A DNA stretch of 64,000 nt. Source: Streptomyces nitrosporeus (GTDB taxonomy: Bacteria; Actinomycetota; Actinomycetes; Streptomycetales; Streptomycetaceae). The translations under genes and the position numbers were made by a program. Below are positions 60,717 to 64,000 of this stretch, in pieces. The notes beneath the pieces are model-generated. The model was not told the origin of the DNA. It did no database searches and worked only from the letters and a program-made list of their open reading frames with translations. Numbering within the stretch: position 1 is the stretch's first letter; each line of letters begins with the position of its first letter. The stretch spans positions 5,184,001 through 5,248,000 of the forward strand of contig NZ_CP023702.1 of NCBI RefSeq assembly GCF_008704555.1, given 5' to 3'.

Positions 60717-63700
60717 ATGCACGAGCCGAACGAACCCGGTGCGACCGGGAACACCGAAGAGAACAACGCCCCCGGGGACAAGCTGCCGCCGCGCCGCAGG
60801 CGCCGCGCCGCCTCCCGGCCCGCGGGTCCGCCCTCGGGCGGACCGGGCGCGTCCGCCCCGGTGGACGCCACGCCGGCCATACCGGCGGGGTCCGACGCCG
60901 AAGCGCCCTTTGCCGCCGAGGCCGCTGCCACCGAGGCCGGCGACGCCGCGCCGCCGGCGCGTCCGCGCCGCCGCGCGGTGCGCAAGGCGACCGCCCCGGC
61001 GGGCGCCCCCCGGAGTGGCGGGACCGCTGAGGCCGGGCCGACCGAGACGGCCGCGGAGAGCGTGGAGCCGGCGGTGGCCGCCGGTAGCGCCCCGGCCGAC
61101 GAGACGGCCGGAACGGCCGAGGCCGCGCCCCCCGCCCGGCCGCGCCGCCGGGCGGTGCGCAAGGCGACCGCCCCCGCCGGTGCGCCCGAGGCCGCCGAGC
61201 AGATCGCCGAGCCGGCCGTGGCCGAGGAGCCGGAAGAGCTGGAAGAGGCCGAGGAAGCCGTGGAGGCCGAGGCCGTGGAGCCCGAGCCTGTGGAGTCCGA
61301 GCCTGTGGCGGCCCCCCGTGGCCGTCGTCGCGTCGTCCGTAAGGCGACCGCACCGGCCGGCCCCCCGCAGCCCGTCGGATCCGCCGGGGAGCCCGCCGCA
61401 GACGAATCTGCCCCCGCTGCCGAACCCGCCGCCGCTGCCGAACCCGCCCCCGTGGCGGAGCCGGCCGCCGCGCCGCGCGGCCGTGGACGGCGGCGCGCCT
61501 CCGCTCCGGCCGGTACGCCGCAGACCGCCGGGACGGCCGTTCCGGAGCCCGAGGCCGTGGAGCCCGCGGCTGTGGAGGCCCCGGCCGCGCAGGCCCCGGC
61601 CGAAGAAGCCGCCCCCGCGGAACCGGCCGCCGCGGCCCCCCGCCGTCGTCGTGCCACCCGCAAGGCGAGCGCCCCCGCAGGAGCCCCGCAGCCCACCGGG
61701 CCCGCCGCCCCGGCCGAGGAACTCGCCGAGGCGTCGGCCGCCGGCACCGGTGAGAGCCTTCCCGCCGCTGTGGCGGAGGAACTGGCCGCCGAGACCGCCG
61801 GGACCACCGAGGAAGCAGCGCCGCGCGGCCGCCAGCGCCGTCGTGCCACCGCTCCCGCGGGCCGGCCCGAGTTCACCGGCAGGGCCGAGGAGCCGGAACG
61901 CCGCAGCCGTCGCGCCACGCGCCCCGCCGTCGCCGTCTTCCAGGCCCCGGTCTTCGCCGAGCCGATGTTCCAGACCCCGGAGACCGCGGCCGCCGCGGCA
62001 GCCGCGGCCGGTCCCGCCTCGCCGTACGACGAGGAGGACGAGCACGAGGAGCGGCAGACGGAGGAGCGGACCCCGCGCAGGGACACCGGCCGGCAGCGGA
62101 CCGCCGCCGAGACCGCCCCGGGCACCGAGGAGACCGAGGCGGCGCCGCAGAGCGGTTCGCGCCGTCGCCGTCGCCGCCGCGGTGAGGCCGTCGAGACCGA
62201 GCCGGCCGCGACACCCGTCACGCTGCCCGCCGAGGAGACCCCCGAGGACGAGCACGAGGAGGACCGGGCCGACACCGGCGCCGAGCACGAGGGCGAGGGT
62301 GACGAGGCCGACGAGTACGGCGACCGGCCCTCCCGCCGTCGCCGCCGCGGTGGCCGCCGCCGCCGTCGTGGCGAGGCCGGTGACCCGGAGGACACCGAGC
62401 AGCACGACGAACCCGTGAGCGGGGCCGCCGAGGCATCCGACGAGGAGCGGCAGGACCGGGACGACGAGGAGGAGGACGACGAGTCCGGCCCCTCCGGCTC
62501 CAGCAGCAGCCGCCGTCGCCGTCGCCGTCGCCGCCGCAGCTCGGACGCCGCGTCCGAGGAGGCGGCCACGGGCTCGGACGACCCGGAGCGTACGGTCGTC
62601 AAGGTCCGGGAGCCGCGCAAGAAGGAGGCGGAGCGCGAGCCGGGTACCGGCTTCGACGAGGTCCGGTCCATCAAGGGCTCGACCCGTATGGAGGCCAAGA
62701 AGCAGCGCCGCCGCGAAGGGCGCGAGCAGGGCCGCCGCCGTGTGCCGATCATCACCGAGGCCGAGTTCCTGGCCCGCCGCGAGGCGGTCGAGCGGGTCAT
62801 GGTCGTCCGCCAGAGCGGCGAGCGCACCCAGATCGGCGTCCTCGAGGACAACGTGCTCGTCGAGCACTACGTCAACAAGGAGCAGGCCACCAGCTACGTC
62901 GGCAACGTCTACCTGGGCAAGGTGCAGAACGTCCTGCCGTCCATGGAGGCGGCGTTCGTCGACATCGGCAAGGGGCGCAACGCCGTCCTGTACGCCGGTG
63001 AGGTCAACTTCGAGGCGCTCGGCATGGCCCACGGGCCGCGCCGCATCGAGAGCGCGCTGAAGTCCGGCCAGTCGGTCCTCGTCCAGGTGACCAAGGACCC
63101 GATCGGCCACAAGGGCGCCCGGCTGACCAGCCAGGTCTCGCTGCCCGGCCGCTACCTGGTCTATGTGCCCGAGGGCTCGATGACCGGTATCAGCCGCAAG
63201 CTGCCCGACACCGAGCGCGCCCGGCTGAAGACCATCCTCAAGAAGATCGTTCCCGAGGACGCGGGTGTCATCGTGCGCACCGCCGCCGAGGGCGCGAGCG
63301 AGGAGGAGCTGCGCCGCGACGTCGAGCGGCTGCAGGGCCAGTGGGAAGAGATCCAGAAGAAGTCGAAGAGCACCACCAGCTCCAACGCGCCGACCCTGCT
63401 GTACGGCGAGCCGGACATGACGGTGCGGGTCGTCCGCGACATCTTCAACGAGGACTTCTCGAAGGTGATCGTCAGCGGTGACGACGCGTGGGAGACCATC
63501 CACGGATATGTCTCGCAGGTGGCGCCGGACCTCGTGGACCGGCTGTCGCGGTGGACGTCCGAGGTCGACGTCTTCGCGACGTACCGGATCGACGAGCAGC
63601 TGATGAAGGCGCTGGACCGGAAGGTCTACCTGCCCAGCGGCGGCTCGCTGGTGATCGACAAGACCGAGGCGATGGTCGTCGTCGACGTCAACACCGGAAA

Positions 63701-64000
63701 GTTCACCGGGCAGGGCGGGAACCTCGAGGAGACCGTCACCAAGAACAACCTGGAGGCGGCCGAGGAGATCGTGCGCCAGCTGCGGCTGCGCGACCTCGGC
63801 GGCATCGTGGTCGTCGACTTCATCGACATGGTCCTGGAGTCCAACCGGGACCTCGTCCTGCGGCGGCTGCTGGAATGCCTGGGCCGGGACCGCACCAAGC
63901 ACCAGGTCGCCGAGGTCACCTCGCTGGGCCTGGTCCAGATGACCCGTAAGCGCGTGGGGCAGGGTCTGCTGGAGTCCTTCTCCGAGACCTGCGTCCACTG
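60717..64000 (+). CDS. rne: ribonuclease E/G, truncated at the window edge
   Basis: 1094 codons are visible from ATG 60717 (GGAG about ten bases upstream); the frame is open at 64000. Residues 1 to about 670 are a disordered Ala/Pro/Glu/Arg-rich region with six copies of an R-R-R-x-(V/T)-R-K-A-T-A-P-A-G-type unit and later runs of 7-10 Arg. The catalytic part starts near 676 (VPIITEAEFLARR), followed by the S1 domain (SYVGNVYLGKVQNVLPSMEA) and the DNase I-like domain with Mg2+ ligands Asp990 (DVNTGKF) and Asp1034 (VVDFIDM). The zinc-link Cys region begins at the very end (ETCVH). Central enzyme of mRNA decay and rRNA/tRNA processing. Confidence 0.94.
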   Translation, partial: MHEPNEPGATGNTEENNAPGDKLPPRRRRRAASRPAGPPSGGPGASAPVDATPAIPAGSDAEAPFAAEAAATEAGDAAPPARPRRRAVRKATAPAGAPRSGGTAEAGPTETAAESVEPAVAAGSAPADETAGTAEAAPPARPRRRAVRKATAPAGAPEAAEQIAEPAVAEEPEELEEAEEAVEAEAVEPEPVESEPVAAPRGRRRVVRKATAPAGPPQPVGSAGEPAADESAPAAEPAAAAEPAPVAEPAAAPRGRGRRRASAPAGTPQTAGTAVPEPEAVEPAAVEAPAAQAPAEEAAPAEPAAAAPRRRRATRKASAPAGAPQPTGPAAPAEELAEASAAGTGESLPAAVAEELAAETAGTTEEAAPRGRQRRRATAPAGRPEFTGRAEEPERRSRRATRPAVAVFQAPVFAEPMFQTPETAAAAAAAAGPASPYDEEDEHEERQTEERTPRRDTGRQRTAAETAPGTEETEAAPQSGSRRRRRRRGEAVETEPAATPVTLPAEETPEDEHEEDRADTGAEHEGEGDEADEYGDRPSRRRRRGGRRRRRGEAGDPEDTEQHDEPVSGAAEASDEERQDRDDEEEDDESGPSGSSSSRRRRRRRRRSSDAASEEAATGSDDPERTVVKVREPRKKEAEREPGTGFDEVRSIKGSTRMEAKKQRRREGREQGRRRVPIITEAEFLARREAVERVMVVRQSGERTQIGVLEDNVLVEHYVNKEQATSYVGNVYLGKVQNVLPSMEAAFVDIGKGRNAVLYAGEVNFEALGMAHGPRRIESALKSGQSVLVQVTKDPIGHKGARLTSQVSLPGRYLVYVPEGSMTGISRKLPDTERARLKTILKKIVPEDAGVIVRTAAEGASEEELRRDVERLQGQWEEIQKKSKSTTSSNAPTLLYGEPDMTVRVVRDIFNEDFSKVIVSGDDAWETIHGYVSQVAPDLVDRLSRWTSEVDVFATYRIDEQLMKALDRKVYLPSGGSLVIDKTEAMVVVDVNTGKFTGQGGNLEETVTKNNLEAAEEIVRQLRLRDLGGIVVVDFIDMVLESNRDLVLRRLLECLGRDRTKHQVAEVTSLGLVQMTRKRVGQGLLESFSETCVH

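Overview
The window is about 72% G+C, dense with genes that use GTG/ATG starts, and has the gene order of a Streptomyces chromosome core (recalled from S. coelicolor, roughly the malQ to rne interval). There is no phage, IS element, integrase, CRISPR array or secondary-metabolite synthase. The right two thirds is a conserved actinobacterial housekeeping block. As I recall it, the order pepN, mycothiol nitroreductase (DsbA-like), rpiB, nei, tig, clpP1P2, clpX, valS, folC, ndk, rne also occurs in Mycobacterium tuberculosis (Rv2467 down to Rv2444c).

Layout. 1-3.2 kb: end of malQ, a small membrane protein, a LysR regulator and allantoicase (purine nitrogen salvage). 3.2-15.3 kb: a protein-turnover group with two M1 aminopeptidases (pepN paralogues), aspartate-semialdehyde dehydrogenase, a large secreted subtilisin-like protease, an orphan AbiEi-like protein and a DsbA-fold mycothiol-type nitroreductase behind a SigR-type promoter. 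15.3-29.3 kb: an accessory segment that separates the nitroreductase from rpiB. It holds a GPH transporter/PLP-lyase operon, SodF under a Nur-type operator, GNAT, MFS/ArsR, a CatB/Vat-type acetyltransferase, two AAT-family amino-acid permeases, bioY, and a WhiJ-like XRE/DUF397 module with a decayed tandem copy. 29.3-37.5 kb: rpiB, nei, an Eis-like acetyltransferase, a membrane PP2C phosphatase, a CPA2 antiporter, a MESH1-like HD hydrolase, an acyltransferase and a 64-aa membrane protein.

37.6-42.8 kb: tRNA-Gly(TCC), tRNA-Pro(TGG), then trigger factor, clpP1-clpP2 (with a ClgR box) and clpX, the protein quality-control core. 42.8-49.2 kb: a Pro/Gln-rich membrane protein, valS, folC, a DUF4233 protein and ndk. 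49.2-55.7 kb: the mreB-mreC-mreD-pbp2-rodA elongation/spore-wall cluster. 55.8-64 kb: a CYTH-CHAD protein, a B12-binding-type radical SAM protein with its DUF2344 partner, and RNase E/G, cut by the right edge after an unusually long repeat-rich N-terminal region.

Regulation visible in the DNA. Many genes (valS, folC, CYTH-CHAD, LysR, PP2C, HD hydrolase and others) have a TAnnnT -10 hexamer ending exactly 6-7 nt before the start codon, the layout of leaderless transcripts. Long perfect GC-rich hairpins close most transcription units. The less explained parts are the radical SAM/DUF2344/rne group, the transporter/PLP-lyase operon, the XRE/DUF397 tandem, and an AT-rich 0.5-kb divergent intergenic region at 36.7-37.25 kb.
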